Shown here: one piece after another, positions 33,824-51,214 of the stretch
Numbering within the stretch: the stretch's first letter is position 1
How the letters are laid out: the number at the start of each line of letters is the position of its first letter
DNA from: Zopfochytrium polystomum
Lineage: Eukaryota > Chytridiomycota > Chytridiomycetes > Chytridiales > Chytridiaceae
NCBI GenBank assembly: GCA_025765615.1
Contig: JAIVFJ010000080.1
Location: forward strand, 206,275-270,274
Direction: 5' to 3'
DNA: 64,000 nucleotides
Translations under genes and position numbers: made by a program
The notes under the pieces: model-generated
What the model was told of the DNA's origin: nothing
The model's database searches: none
What the model saw: the letters and a program-made list of their open reading frames with translations, nothing else

Positions 33824-33867
33824 GAAGAACCACACACACACACAGTCACAATCATTTCCCCACCCCC

Positions 33868-36800
33868 CTACAGGCTAGTAGTGGAAGGCCGCCGTGAAGC
33901 ATCCACAACAGCCACCGCTCCTACTCCACCTACTGCTGCTGCTGCTACTGCGGCAACAACACCAAAGACGGCCGCCTCGATCTCGCGCCGGTCGCTGTCG
34001 CACACCGCCTCGAGGATGCCTCTGCGCACAATGCCGTGCCGGAACCGCAGCATGCGGCGCTCTCCGACCACCACCGCGTCGTCGCTGCGATGGCTCGCAA
34101 CGGCGGTCTTTGGCGTGTGAACGCTGCTGCTGCTGGTATTGCTGTTGACCTCCACTGACGACGGCCGTTCGTCGTCGCGGGCGAGGAACGAGAACTGGTC
34201 CTCGGACTTTACCAGAGCGAGCAGCGTGTCCGGGGACATTTGTCCTATGTATTCCTGGCACTGCGGGTCGCGCATGCAGGCCGTCCATAGGGCTTTGAGC
34301 GGAAACTGCTGGCCTGCAGGGAAGTAGAGGGTTTGAATGGTGGGGGGTCACAAGTGCGGCGTATTTGAAGCGAAGCCAATGTTAGCGAAACGAGTTTATT
34401 GTCATAGAGAAAAAATCGATAATCGATTTGCAAAAAGAGTTTCCAAACAGCTCACCTAAGCACGCCGCAACAGCCAGCACTCGACGGAATCGCTCGCTCA
34501 ATTTATCGTACTGAAGCACCACCGCGCTCGAGCTGTGCGGCAGCGCATCCTCGACCGCCGCCGCCACTGACGTCCCAGCCCTCACCGTCAGCCGGCCCTC
34601 GGCGTCCACCGCAAACGTCGGCTCGAGGTCCAAGCCAGCAACGACGGCCGTCGCCATCGCAGCGAGCGCCGCGGAGTTGCCCTCGGTCTGCTTGTAAATC
34701 TCATCCCAGAGCTCGCGGTCAACGTCGTTGACCCCGGCTTCTGCGCACCGCGAGAGAAGCAGGAGACGGGACTGAGCAGAGTCGAGATTGCGTACCTCGA
34801 GGCTGCGGGCGCCGGGTTTGGAGTTCAACCGACGCGCGCGTTCGTTCTGTTTGGGCGGTGCGGAGAAAATCGTCAGCCGCAACAGCTGAAGTAACGGACT
34901 AGGCTCCTCGCCTCCAGCCCCACAAACTACTCCAAACCTTTGGAGTCGTCGTCGAGACCAAAAGAAATGCGCTTGGTGTATCGTCAACAACCTGCAGGCA
35001 GGGGGGCGCGTTGTTAGGTACGCAGTGAGCGAGTCCCGTACCTTTTCCAAAAACTTCCAGCTGTTGTCGTGGAGCCACTAAAATTCCTGATTGTTAACAC
35101 ACCAGATCTTCCATGAACATAAACGTATGCGAGAATATTACGTGTGCGTCGATAACAGCAATCAACGGCCGTCGTCCCAGTACCGTTCCCAGCACTACTA
35201 TCCAGCGGATCAAAAGGCGTTCCAGAAACCCAACTCGCTGGTCCAGAGTGAGGCTCCTCGTCTCGGTCGTTTCCACGAACGCAGTTCCCATCACGTCATT
35301 CCACAGCGAGAGTGCTGCGGCGTCGTCCTCTCCCATCAGCGCAAAAGCCCTTTTCACAAGCTCCTCCATCGCGCCGCTCGACGCCGCCACGCTCCCGAGT
35401 GAGCTCCACGATGTGTTCAGCGAGAACACGGACGACCCGACGGCGCCGTGCCCCGCCGCCAACGAAGTTGCCGCCCCCGCCGCCGCCGCCTCGCCGCCGC
35501 CGCCGCAGCAGTCCGTCGTCTTCCCGCGCCGGCACTCGGCCACAAAGTCGCTGGCGCGCTTCGAGTCCGGCAAAAGCGGCGTCGCGTCGCCCGCTGACGG
35601 GCTCGTCGGCGTCAGCAGCGTCGGCGAGAGGTACACCCTGCTCGGGCTGTGCTCGGGTGTTGGGGGCGTAGGCGTCGTCGCCGACGTCCCCGGCCACGCG
35701 TCAGTGCCGCCTCCCGCGCCGTAGGGGCTGCTCGCAAAGTCCGCGTCGAGGTCAGCGAACCGGCCCGTCCGCTTTTTCGCCGGCGACGTCGGCGCCGTCA
35801 CGATTTCGCCGAACCAGGAGCTCGCGGCCGCGTCGTAGTCGTGGGTTTCGTCGCGGCCCGGGGTCAAGCTGCCACCGCGCGCGTCGTCGTCGGCGACGGG
35901 GTCGGCGGCATCGCGCGGAAGCGCCCAGGCGTCGCGGACTTTTGGCGCCCGCGAGTCCGACTCGAGGTCGTCGTGAAGTGCGCAAGAAGAGCCAGGACGA
36001 ATGCGGAGCGGCTCGGGCATGGTTCCCGCTCCGGCAGGCGAATGGGCCGCGTCGAAGAGATCCGCTGGAATGCTGCGGAGCAGAGTCTGTGCGAAAAGCC
36101 GAAGAAATCGCTGCGGTTGGTTGGCCTGGGCAGGGGAAGGGGGAAAAAGTTGGTTACTTTGTTCGATCAGCAAAGAAGCGACGAACAGGGGCCACCCATG
36201 AATGTAACACGCTTCCTCCAATACCTCTCCAGTAGAAGCGTCCACGACCAGCGATACAAGCCCTGGTATCGTGCTCGCCGCCTCCTGGGTAAAGCACTCG
36301 CACAAGGCCCTTTTTCCGACACCGTCCTCCCCGGTCACAAACACGACGCCGGCGCCTCTCTCACCGCCGGTCGAATCCCGCCAAGCCGACAACGCGTCCG
36401 ACAGGATGGACCGCTCCGCCTCGCGGCCGACCAGCGCGAGCCCTGCCTCGCCTTTCGTTGCGTTCTTGCCGACTTGCACGGGAATGTGGACTCGGATCGG
36501 GTCGGGCCGTCCTTTAATCTTGATCGTGGGTGCGTCAGGAAGAAATCTGACGTACTGTTTAGACTCTGCAAACGTCGCTTCGTCGCAGAGCACTGAGCCT
36601 TCCGCGAGCGGGTCGCACATCAGTCGAGCTGCCTTTTGCGACCATGCGGTTCCAGTTAGAATCGGAGGGGTTCACAACTGGAAAACACAAAATGAAATGA
36701 GAGATGGGAGCCTCACCTCGTTTACAGCGGCGCCAATGACCGAATGGTCACTCCTCAGCGTGTTGCCGATGATTCCGGTGAAGCTGCTCACATAAAGTGG

Positions 36801-38943
36801 GTCAGCCGAGGGGAGCGGAAAAACCGGAATCAGAAGTGATGCTGCCCCATCCCCCTACATGGAGCCAGTCGTGGTTCCAATTGAAAACCCAAAGCCGAGT
36901 GACTTTGCGAATTTGTTCCGCAACTTGATGGACGCTTTCACGGCCAAGTACGCGTCTCTCTCGTGACTGAAAGGCGGAAGCCCTTAAGTCGAGGCAGAGA
37001 AGGTATATGGGAGCCGGGGAGAGGTGGTTGGAAGGGAACAGAGACTGTTGAGACTGAAAATCCGAGTGAACGTTAGTCCCTCCGCCTCGCCCAGTTACCC
37101 CAAACAAGCAGAATCGTCGCTCCCTTGTCGTCGACGTTGAACTGGCGCATCGTCCCTTTGAACCGCCGCAGGACGGGCACCACAATCTCCATCACCCTTT
37201 GCGCGGCCACGAGCGCTTCCTGCGGGTTGTTTTCCGGAAAGTCTTTGAACTGATTTAACGTGGCATTGGGGGGGAGGAGGAGAAAAGCCATTGAGTTCAA
37301 CAACCACACCAGCAACACCAACAACAAACCAACAGAAAAAGAAATGCTTCTGCAAACCTTTACAAACACGACAGACGCCTTGCGGATCATATTGACGCTG
37401 CTCTGCACCTCGCTGGCCGAGTCGCGGATCCGCCTCGCCAGCGCCTCGTTCACGTACTCCAAATAAAACGGCTGCAGCCCCACCACCCCGCCGCCACCGC
37501 CGCCACCGCCGCCGCTCATCCCCGCCGCCATCGCTGCTTCGGCCGCGGCGGCCGCGACTGCCTCCGCCGACAGCATCGGCACCACCGCCGCGAGCGCCCG
37601 CGCGGCCCCGGCCCCGACCACCACGACCTCCTCCGCGTCGTCGTCGTGGTCGTTGCCTTTTCCGCCGTGCCCCGCCGATCCCGCCGCCGCCGCCGCCGGA
37701 ACAGCACCTGCTCGCCGTAACAGGTCCTCCGCCCCACCCTCCCCGCCGCCGGCCGCCGCCCCGACCGCGGCGACCCACGCCCCGCGCGCGGCGGCGGCCG
37801 CGCCGCCCGGCGCGACGTCCAGCACCCGCGCGGGCGGCCGCGACCGCCGTGCCCGCGAGGAAGCACTCGCGCCGCACGCCGCGGACTCCCGCGTGGTGCC
37901 GCTGCAGGCGGCCGAGGCCGAGGCCGACGTGGATGCCGAGCGGCGCGCGCGCGGCGGGGGTGGGGGGTGGTGGTGGTGTTTGTGCTACTGCTGCTGGTGG
38001 TGGGGGTGATGGGAGTTGTGGTGGGCGTGGCGGCTGGCGGCGGCGGAGGAGGCGGCGGAGAGGACGCGGCGTGCGGGTCAGGAGGTGCAGGCAGCACGCG
38101 AGCGCGCGGGCGGCGGGGGACGCGGGGAGTGTGCGCGCGGGCGGCGGGTCGTGCATGGTGTCGGGCGTCCAGGCGACCATCATGGAGTCGCCCTTTTGTG
38201 TGCGCGTCCGCGTGCGTGTGTGTGAGGTGTGAGCAAACGAAACCAGAAGAAGAAGAAGAAGAAAAATGGAACCACACAACACGCACCGCAAACTTGAAAA
38301 TGTCTCCGCCGTACGCGACTGCGATCCTTATCAGCCGGTCAAAGTACGGGTTGATCGTCTGCAGCAGGCGGTCGGCGGCGCGACCAGAGTTGCCCAGCTC
38401 TTGGCAGAGCTCGGTGGTTAATTCTAGTCCCGTGTTGCGGTGTTGGAGGAAGGTGGGGGGCGATTCAGCGTTTGTCCCGCGGCCGCCGCCACAGTTGCAC
38501 TATCTCCTTTCTTTCTTTTTACCTCCGGAAATAGAACGAACAAGGAAGGGCTTCATTGTTACTCACTTGAGTATCCTGCGTTGGGGATTGTGGGGCAGGG
38601 GGTGTGGAGGATTAAAAAAAAAGGATTAAACTTGAGTCAGAACACATGTGTCGGGGGTGTGGTGGCTGGTTAACGCATCAAAGTCGATGGAAGTGGACGC
38701 TTCAGGCTCGGTCGCGCCGAGGAGAATAATTCTGCACAACTTGTTGCTGATTTTACCCGATATATCCACGATCACGACGGCGGCGTCGTCCTCCTCGAAG
38801 CACACTGGAAAGTCGGTGACGGCGGCGGCGGTGGGGGCGAGAGCGTCGGGGGTGGCAGCTGCAGCCTGCCTGCTGCGGCTGCACAGTTGCCGGACGTGCC
38901 GGGCGAGGAAGGCCTCGTGAAAGTCCAGCGCGTTGTTGCTCAT
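33868..38943 (-). CDS. Soluble-type adenylyl cyclase (class III, ADCY10-like)
   Basis: Makes cAMP from ATP. Twelve exons: 38757-38943, 38567-38575 (9-nt microexon), 38287-38423, 37358-38192, 37099-37249, 36859-36982, 36717-36783, 35103-36632, 35042-35077, 34938-34991, 34456-34846, 33868-34313. The predicted length is about 1321 residues; human sAC has about 1600. The first cyclase domain has VVIVDISGYSKLTTEL and FKFAGDSMMVAW, with both metal-binding Asp. It continues through an expanded Pro/Ala insert to GIHVGLGLG and HHAGVRG. The second domain has MRQFNVDDKGATILLVWGLPPFSHERDA, GFGFSIGTTTG and HSVIGAAVNEAARLM. A STAND/AAA-type NTPase follows: LVGREAE, P-loop GEDGVGKR, VIDAHVIF, ELWDEIYKQTEGN. 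A 37.36-38.19 kb frame switch near 37835 needs one base removed. sAC enzymes respond to bicarbonate and Ca2+ in animals; regulation here is not visible. Confidence 0.9.
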
Positions 38944-39239
38944 TGACGCGTCGCCTGTCGTCGCCGCTTGGCGTTAGTCACCTCGTCGTTCGTCGCCTTC
39001 TTTTTCGTCGTCAGTCGCCGTCGCTCGTTCTCGCCTTCGTGGAAGGCTGTACCCGAAAGGAAAAAGAAAAAAAAAAAAAGGAAGTTTGAAAGAAATAGCA
39101 TTTTTACGCGACGCGACTCGCGACTCTGGCAAAATGAAAAGACACTTTCGTCCAACCTTTTTTTCTTGTTCTTTATTTCTTTTTGTTCTCTTTCTCCGCT
39201 CTCGCCTTTGCTTTACTTTTTGAAGTCTCCACTTATCTC

Positions 39240-42192
39240 TCAAAGAGAATGGACAACGGCTGCAGCGCCGCCGCCCTCATACTCGCTCGCCGGCACCTCG
39301 ACGGTTTTCACGGCCGGCGCTTGTTCCAGCATGCCGCCGCCGCTGGGGATGCTGGATACGACAAAGTCCTCGGGCACCAGCTGCTGCTGCTGCTGCAACG
39401 TCGACTGATGCTGCTGCTGCGCCGCAGCTGCGGCGCGGGCCTCCTTCGCCCTGCGAAACTGCTCCTTCTCCTGGTGCAGGGCCTCTCGATCGCGCTTGAA
39501 CGCCTCGCGCTCCTTCTCGAGCGCGCGTCGCTCCTGCTCAATGTGCCGCTGCTCCGTCTCGATCACCCTCTCCAGCTCCTCGAAATGCTTCAACTTCAAG
39601 TTCATCTTTTGCACCTGCAGGTCCAGGACGCGCAGCGTAAGCCGCCGCACTTCTGCCGTCTCGTTCTGCGCAATCGCCGCGGCCTTTGCCGCGGACGCTC
39701 CAAACACAATCGCCCCCGCCTTCTCAAAGGGCGAAGCGCCCGGTCCGCTCGCCTCCACGGCCTCGTCCGTCGCCACCTTGATCTTTGCCAGCGTCTCCTT
39801 GTCTTCGGATTTGACCGCGCGAGCGGGCGAACTACCGTCAACCTCCATCGAGTCTTCCTTCTCCTTGTTCGCTGCAGCCGACTTGCCGCCCGACTGGTGG
39901 CGAAGGGCTTGAACGGCGGCTTTGGCGGTTTCCCGCGCAACTTCGGGTTTAATGGCCGTGGCGAGCATCGACAAAACGCTGAGGACGGGATTATCAGCCG
40001 CAGAGTATGGCGTGTCGAGGAATTGAAACGCTCCCAAGCTGGATTCCGTCCGTTTCTCGTTGGGTCCGTGATAAAACGGGGCTTCGATCGGAATCTCCAA
40101 AAACTTGTATATGCACTGCTCGCGAGACCGCGTCCCAACGTGCTTTGACACCTTTGCCCAGAACTCTCGGGGTCCCGACGGAGCCGGTCCTTTTTGACTC
40201 GATGGTGCTTTTGCCGGCGATTCCGATTCATCTCCAAACATCTCAATCGCCTCCAGCAGCAATAGCGTTTCCTGACTTGTCCAAGGCGCAGAGTCGGTGT
40301 GGTGCGACGCCTTCTCCTCCATTCTGAGAAAGTCGCCCGAGAACAAGTCGGACGGGAAACGGCCGTCCAGAAAACAATTTTTGCAAATATCGATTCCTCC
40401 TTCTGTGTAACTCCCATCGGTCGGTGGAGTCGGCAGTGAAGAGGGAGCGTGGTACCGCAATGAAGTGCAATCGACTCCACATGAATGGCATGAAATCCGC
40501 TGGGGCGGTTTTTCTGCTGCATTAGAGGGAGTTTGAACTGGGTCGCTTGTCTTCGACTGGTCGGTGGACAAAGACGGCTCCGTTTTAACACGCTTGGGGT
40601 TGGGGGCCAAGGTTCCGAAAAAGCTGTGCGACAAAGTGGGCGCTTGGCCGAAAACTTTTGAGAGAGCAGTCTGACGCCGCTTTAAAGAGTCCTTCGGGTT
40701 CAGCACTTGGATGTTTGGGGGTAACAGGCTGCAGGCCTTTTGGTGTATCGGCTGTCACTCTGAAATGCCCAGTGTAAGGCGGGACTATCGCGCTTGGCCT
40801 CGAGTCCGGCACAACCTTTTGTGTAATTGTCAGAAGAACAAGTAAGTCGAGTATGAACGTACCTGGTAATTAATCAAGCCCCACTGCTCCAAAAACGAAT
40901 GAACACGAATGATTGCACAAACGTCACCCGCAAGATTTCTACGGCAGGCGGTGACCGTCAAATAGTTGTCGGGGTTCATTCGGTAAGTATTGATCATAAA
41001 ATCTCGATAATCCTTGTAAACTTGCGGAGTTTTGCTCTTATTGCGATTGGAAAAGAATTCCGGAAGTGACTTCTTTTCAATGTCACTGATGGATGAGAAC
41101 GAGAACCACGAGGCAAAAGTAGGGACCACGATGTCAGACGGTTGATCGCGAAGAATTTTCGTTGTCGAGTGGGGTCCCATTGGATTTTGGGGAGGCGGCT
41201 CTAACGACGTAAGAGGAGCTGGAATCGAAAGCGTAGGCTTGGCTTTCGCGCTGCTCTCTGCGGGATCTTGTGGGGAAGAAAGATGTTTGATTCGCTCAGC
41301 GAAACGGCGGAGCTTTTTGTGAGCCGTACCTTCCACGCTTGGGTCCACATCCATTGCATGAGCGCCCGTCGGTCCGGCGACACCTTGATGTCGAAGTTCA
41401 ACGTAAGCATTTTGGCGCCACCACCCCTTCCAAAGAAGGAAAAGACGACGCGAAAACTAAAAGGGGGGTGGGAGGAGAAAGGAACACGAAACAAACGGGA
41501 AGAAATGAACCCGCGACACGAAAATGCCGATCGATCGACACAACCAATGAGAGAGGGAAAAGGAAGTCACCGTTTGTTTGCGGGTGGTTTTGATCCAGCG
41601 GCGCGCCGGTCGTGGTGGAGTCGGATCCAGCCCTCGGATAGGATGGCGACGAGTTGGAGGAGAAGGAGAGAGTTGAGGCCAGGGACGAGACGGCCGCGGC
41701 AGCACCAGTTATGTGGTTCGCCGGGTACGAGGAGGGGGAAGCTCTCGGATGCGCAGAAGGAGACTCCGAGTTGCTATTTTGGTTGTGCTGTGGCGGTGGA
41801 TGTTGTTGGGATGGCCCTGCGGCTATTGCCGATGGTGCAGCAGCAGCAGCAGCAGTGGAGGAGGAGGAGGAGGAGGAGGAGGTCGTGGTGGTGGTGGACA
41901 TGGCCCCTGCCGGGGGACCCTGGACATCGACGACCAGAGTCGTTGTTGGCGTGGAAAGCGGAGACCGCTGATCGGACGGAGTTGCGCCTTCGTCGCCGCC
42001 GCCGCCGCTTCCAGCATCGATCTGCGCGGCGCTGTTATGCACATGCTGCTGGTAGTGGTGGTGATGCTGCTGCTGCTGCAGTTGCTGCTCGGGTAACGCG
42101 GACGACGACCACGACGCCGATCCTTCGGAGTAGCCGCCGCCGCCGCCGCCGCCGGTTCCCCGCTGGGGTTGATGGTGGTGGTGGTTGTCCAT
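39240..42192 (-). CDS. SWI3/SMARCC (Moira) subunit of SWI/SNF-type remodeller
   Basis: Three exons: 41571-42192, 40863-41383, 39240-40815, about 905 residues. The N-terminal 210 are His/Gln/Gly/Ser-rich. The SWIRM domain (residues about 270-370) reads [43 protein letters not shown] and [28 protein letters not shown], closer to animal SMARCC than to yeast Rsc8. Then come [15 protein letters not shown], a zinc-ribbon/ZZ-like cysteine cluster ([12 protein letters not shown]) and a SANT domain ([30 protein letters not shown]). The C-terminal coiled coil ([15 protein letters not shown] through [25 protein letters not shown]) has the SMARCC pattern and leads to a Gln-rich end. SWI3 proteins scaffold nucleosome-remodelling complexes in the nucleus. 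One base too many in a five-G run at 40717-40721 shifts the frame. Confidence 0.93.
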
Positions 42193-42589
42193 GTCACTGG
42201 TGGGTGGGTGGGTGGGTGGTCCTTGTCGGTCTGTCTGTCGGTCTGGCTGGCGTGTCTGTTGTTCGTCTCTCTCTCTCCTGTGCGAGCCTGGGTCCAAACA
42301 CAAACACAAAAAGAAAAAAAACACAAACGCTTGGAAAATCCCTTCGTCGGCTTGTTGTTGTTGCCGCTGCATCCATCATAAACATACGTGTAGACGCCAA
42401 ACGTCCTGACGGAGGGATTTGCCCGAGCAGTGGTTCCCACCAGAGTGCTGTAGTAGTAGATGGGGGAGGAAGTTTACCAGTAGTGGTAGTGAGTGGGTTG
42501 GACATGTCACTCTAATAGACCTCTGAAAAGATTGGGCGCCTCCCAATTATTAAAAAGAAAATAAAATAAAATAAAAAAAGATATTATTT

Positions 42590-43030
42590 TTAGTCCTGGT
42601 GAGTATATCCAACTAGCCTGGTGAAAGCATATTCATTCTTATATTTTTTTTGTGGTGATGGCTGGATTAACCTTTGAGTGTTGTGGGTGCGCACTCGGTG
42701 GCTTCGGGACAGTTTGTTTGCCACCAGCCTTCCCCCCCCCTGCCACAACTCCCGCGTCGCCACGTACACCATCCTCCCACGTTCGCATCCCGCCGCCTCC
42801 TGTGTCCGACCTCTGCTTCGACAGGAAGCCCCACAGGCAACGCACCCGCCACCCCGCCAGTCCGAGGCTGCGGCGCCACCGAGCTGGGTGAATTGCTCAA
42901 TGATGTCGAGTTGGATCTTGAGGAGCTCGAGAGAGCCTCCTCGAGAGAAGCAAAGCGCGGGAACGGGAATCCGCGGGACGGGAAAGGAGTCTGGGGCGGC
43001 ATGGCGGAGGCGTCAGGCACGTGTAGATGA
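42590..43030. other. Unresolved coding-like stretch
   Basis: Both strands have open frames: plus-strand LGELLNDVELDLEELERASSREAK near 42880-42950, and minus-strand LELLKIQLDIIEQFTQLGGAAASDW over the same bases, which also looks helical. Codon choice cannot decide. It could be a small unannotated gene between the divergent SWI3 and SMC5 genes. No family recognised. Confidence 0.25.
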
Positions 43031-43039
43031 CGCCAACCG

Positions 43040-43713
43040 GAAGTGGGCGGCTAGTTCCTCTTTAGATAATGCAGCGGTACCACCAGCAACGCCGCCACAC
43101 CTCCTTGTCCAAAAATTGGAGCAGTTAATAATTACGTTTTGTTTTCTTTCGCTATTACGGGGCAGGAGATGCGGGAGAAGGTAGCGGGCTTAGAAAGTTG
43201 GGGGGGTTGGCTTGATGGGGAAAAGATTTGATGGGTAAAACAGAAATTCCAAATTTGCTTGTATTTGATGTCACGCACTTTAGAGCAAATATTAATTCAT
43301 GTACAGTCCTTCTTCGCGTTTGTCGACGGGTATCCCACGAATACTTGCTTGTGAAGAGATATTTTTCAGGACCGAGGAGCGTAGATTAAGCGGTGTGTGC
43401 AAAAAGCAGATCTCGCGAGGTAGTAGTTAGCAGGGGTCTGCAAGGTAAAGGACGGTGTTTGTTTGTGTGTGTTTGGGAGGTATTTGGGCGGACTGACTGA
43501 CTGACTGACGGAAGCCAGACGAGAAGCTTTTCGCACGACGGGCCAAGTCCTGTCCGAAACCTCACCTTTGTCCTGAGACAAAAGAGACAGAGAGCGAGAA
43601 ACAGACAGAGGGCAGACACTTTCCCCTCACCTATTGGAGAAGGACCACCTTCGCGGTCGGACACTGGACTTATTGGACTGCTTGACTCAACTGACTCGAC
43701 GGACTCGACTGAC
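43040..43713. other. Upstream region of SMC5, no gene seen
   Basis: About 670 bp with no supported ORF. Near 43490-43500 lies a short GACTGACTGACTGACG tandem, and CTGACT/GACTCGACT words recur at 43670-43712 just before the SMC5 start, so this may be its 5' UTR. Confidence 0.4.
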
Positions 43714-49149
<5,436 letters not shown>

Positions 49150-49292
49150 TTGGGAGAGAGAGGGGGAGGGTGTCGTTTTGTTTGTGTTCTCTTAGTTCTT
49201 TTCCTGGGTCCAGAAAATACAGTCTTCATATCCGCAGAATGCAACCGACAGAAGAATGATTTTCTTCTTCCTCTTCTTTTTTTTTTTTTTTT

Positions 49293-49786
49293 TTACCGCC
49301 TCTTCGCGAGGAACACGGCGCGCGCAGCCTTCTCCTTCATGTACGAATCCACGTCCCGCTTGACCTTGAAGTACTTGAGCGCGCGCCTCCTCCTCCGCTT
49401 CTTCTCCTCCTCATCCGAGCTCTCGCCGTCGGCCGCCGCCGCCGCTGCCGCCTCCTCCATCGCCGCCTCCCTCTCCTGCCGCTGCCGCCGCGCCAGCCCG
49501 GCGACCTGTCGCACCCGCACCTTTTTCGTCCGCCCTTGGTTCCGCAGGACCACGACCGCGGCCCCTGTCCGCCGCTTCGCGATCCCGCCGCCGCTGGTTG
49601 CAGCGGCGGTGGTTGTGGCGGTTGTGGCTGGTGTTGCGGCGGCGGTGGTGGTGGCGGTGGTGATGGTGAATCTGCTGCTGCTGGACGACGGCAAGGATGA
49701 GCTGGAGCGGGCGGCGGCGGAGAGTTGCGGCTTCTTTTCGTTGAAGGCGGTGAAGGTTGTCTATTTGGGGTGTGGTTAATGCATCG

Positions 49787-49817
<31 letters not shown>

Positions 49818-49876
49818 CGCGCACCGCACTCGCTCGCTCACTCACTCACCAGCATGGACTTGAGCGAGGCGGCCAT
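49293..49876 (-). CDS. Small basic hypothetical protein
   Basis: A 9-codon first exon (49850-49876, MAASLKSML) with a GTGAGT donor joins 49293-49760 in phase, giving 164 residues. The middle has Thr/Ala repeats. It is followed by a basic stretch (RRTGAAVVVLRNQGRTKKVRVRQVAGLARRQRQ), an acidic SSDEEE patch with RRRRR, and a conserved-looking C-terminus (ALKYFKVKRDVDSYMKEKAARAVFLAKRR). The charge suggests a nuclear or nucleolar protein. Family not recognised. It converges on SMC5, 144 bp away. The intron holds a CA microsatellite. Confidence 0.55.
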
Positions 49877-49879
49877 GGT

Positions 49880-50806
49880 TGGTTTGAATTTAATTGGATT
49901 GGATATTGGACTGGATTGGATTTGATTACGACTGCGAGCAAACGAGCGAACGAGCGACGACGCCGACGAAGACGACAACGACGGCGGCGTGGACGGCGAT
50001 GACGATGACAAGTCTTTCTATTCGTTTCCTTTTCGTTTTTATTTGCGTTGTTGTTTTTTTTTTCCCTAATATATCTCGTCTTTGTCTTTCTTTTCTTTCT
50101 TTCTTTCTTTCTTTCTTTCTTTTCTTTTTTCTTTCCTTTTGTTTTTGTGAAAGTGCCGTCCATTTTTTAGTGACAGACACCTTCGCCCACGTGACTCTGA
50201 CAAGAACTTGCTTTAGATCCACCCGACTGAACAATCTTGCCACCAGTCAATATTATTAAAATAATATCAGCTTGCATTGGACATTAACAAGGTAACAAGG
50301 TAACCAATGTTTTTTCCGGCCCTGTACGAAAGTCCGTCTTTTTTGCCATGGCAAGTGCCCCGTAAGTTCATAGACCAACTTGGAAACCATTCTGTCCCAG
50401 TGGTTGATTACCTGGAATGATCGATCACCCAATTTTAGGTATCAATCCTCCAGGATTATTCATGGTCTGAGAGGTCTTTCCACCTAGGTCGCTGCTGACG
50501 CCGTATCTCACTCTGCAGAGACTTGTGGCAGCACCGCAGCCATGCACTAGATCACGCACAACTCCAGCATTGTGCAAGCACTAGCCAGCCCCCTGTTTTG
50601 CCCCAACAAATTGTCCAGGCCTTTCCAATTTAAATACAGCTTTGATATGTGGACGCACCTCTCTTCATGCCCCAATTCACGATTGGCAGGTTCGTTGAGT
50701 TGAACAGTGCCAATGTATTTTTGTTTGACTGGCCAGCACTCCCAAGCGCACCAGCAAAGGTTTCTTCCTGAAAGTCAGTGTGCTCACTGTTGAGATTTGA
50801 GCCTAG
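49880..50806. other. Promoter region and transposon-rich edge
   Basis: A CGA/CGACGA-rich stretch and a TTTC tandem (50091-50130) lie just upstream of the small basic gene. From about 50240 the composition becomes AT-richer and no gene is seen up to the LTR. Confidence 0.45.
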
Positions 50807-51214
50807 TGTAAACAGTCTACTCTGAGTGAGTGAGTGGAAGGAGTGAATGAAGTGGAGATGTGTGCTTGTGGGTGGTCCTTCTCCCCAACTTGAGAGAAAG
50901 AGAAAAAGACTCTGTTATGAATTATTGATACATGATGATGATACACACGCTGTAATAGTTGCTAGGCAAGTGTGACCAGCACAGGGTAAAAACCTCTCCT
51001 ATATTATCTGCTTGAGCAGAGGAGAGGAAAACTGTTGACACTGGGTTTCTGTTCCACTTAATACTCAGAGTATTTGTCATCAGCGCAAGCCAGCGCCCAG
51101 GTCTGCATTGGTGGTGGCTCACTCTCCCATGGGCATCGTGAGAATGATAACTGACAGTCACAATAGGTTCAGGACATCTTGTGCCTCTTGCTAACCAGTC
51201 AGTTCCGCCTAACA
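50807..51214 (+). repeat. Copia-type LTR (copy B)
   Basis: 408 bp, TGTAAACAGTCTACTC to CTAACA, over 90 percent alike by eye to copy A at 3886-4298. Unlike copy A, the flanks do not show a 5-bp duplication, and retrotransposon coding remnants follow on the same strand. It is therefore probably the 5' LTR of a broken Copia element. Confidence 0.85.

Noticed and set aside
34772..34795. Possible 24-nt intron in the cyclase gene
   Set aside because: Too short, in phase, and its translation VRNLDSAQ fits the ATPase domain, so it is read as exon.
35649..36596. 315-codon plus-strand ORF
   Set aside because: It is antisense to the large cyclase exon, whose frame is conserved in the sAC family; the plus frame has no recognisable domain and is very Arg-rich.
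36857..36966. Plus-strand peptide ending DAFTAKYASLS that looks protein-like
   Set aside because: The same bases on the minus strand encode HERDAYLAVKASIKLRNKFAK of the second cyclase domain, in phase with both neighbouring exons.
37967..38629. Plus-strand Gly/Val-rich ORF
   Set aside because: Antisense shadow of GC-rich cyclase exons.
49293..49813. Cys/Val-repeat start of a longer minus ORF in the CA tract
   Set aside because: It translates the CA microsatellite; the spliced start MAASLKSML gives a better N-terminus.
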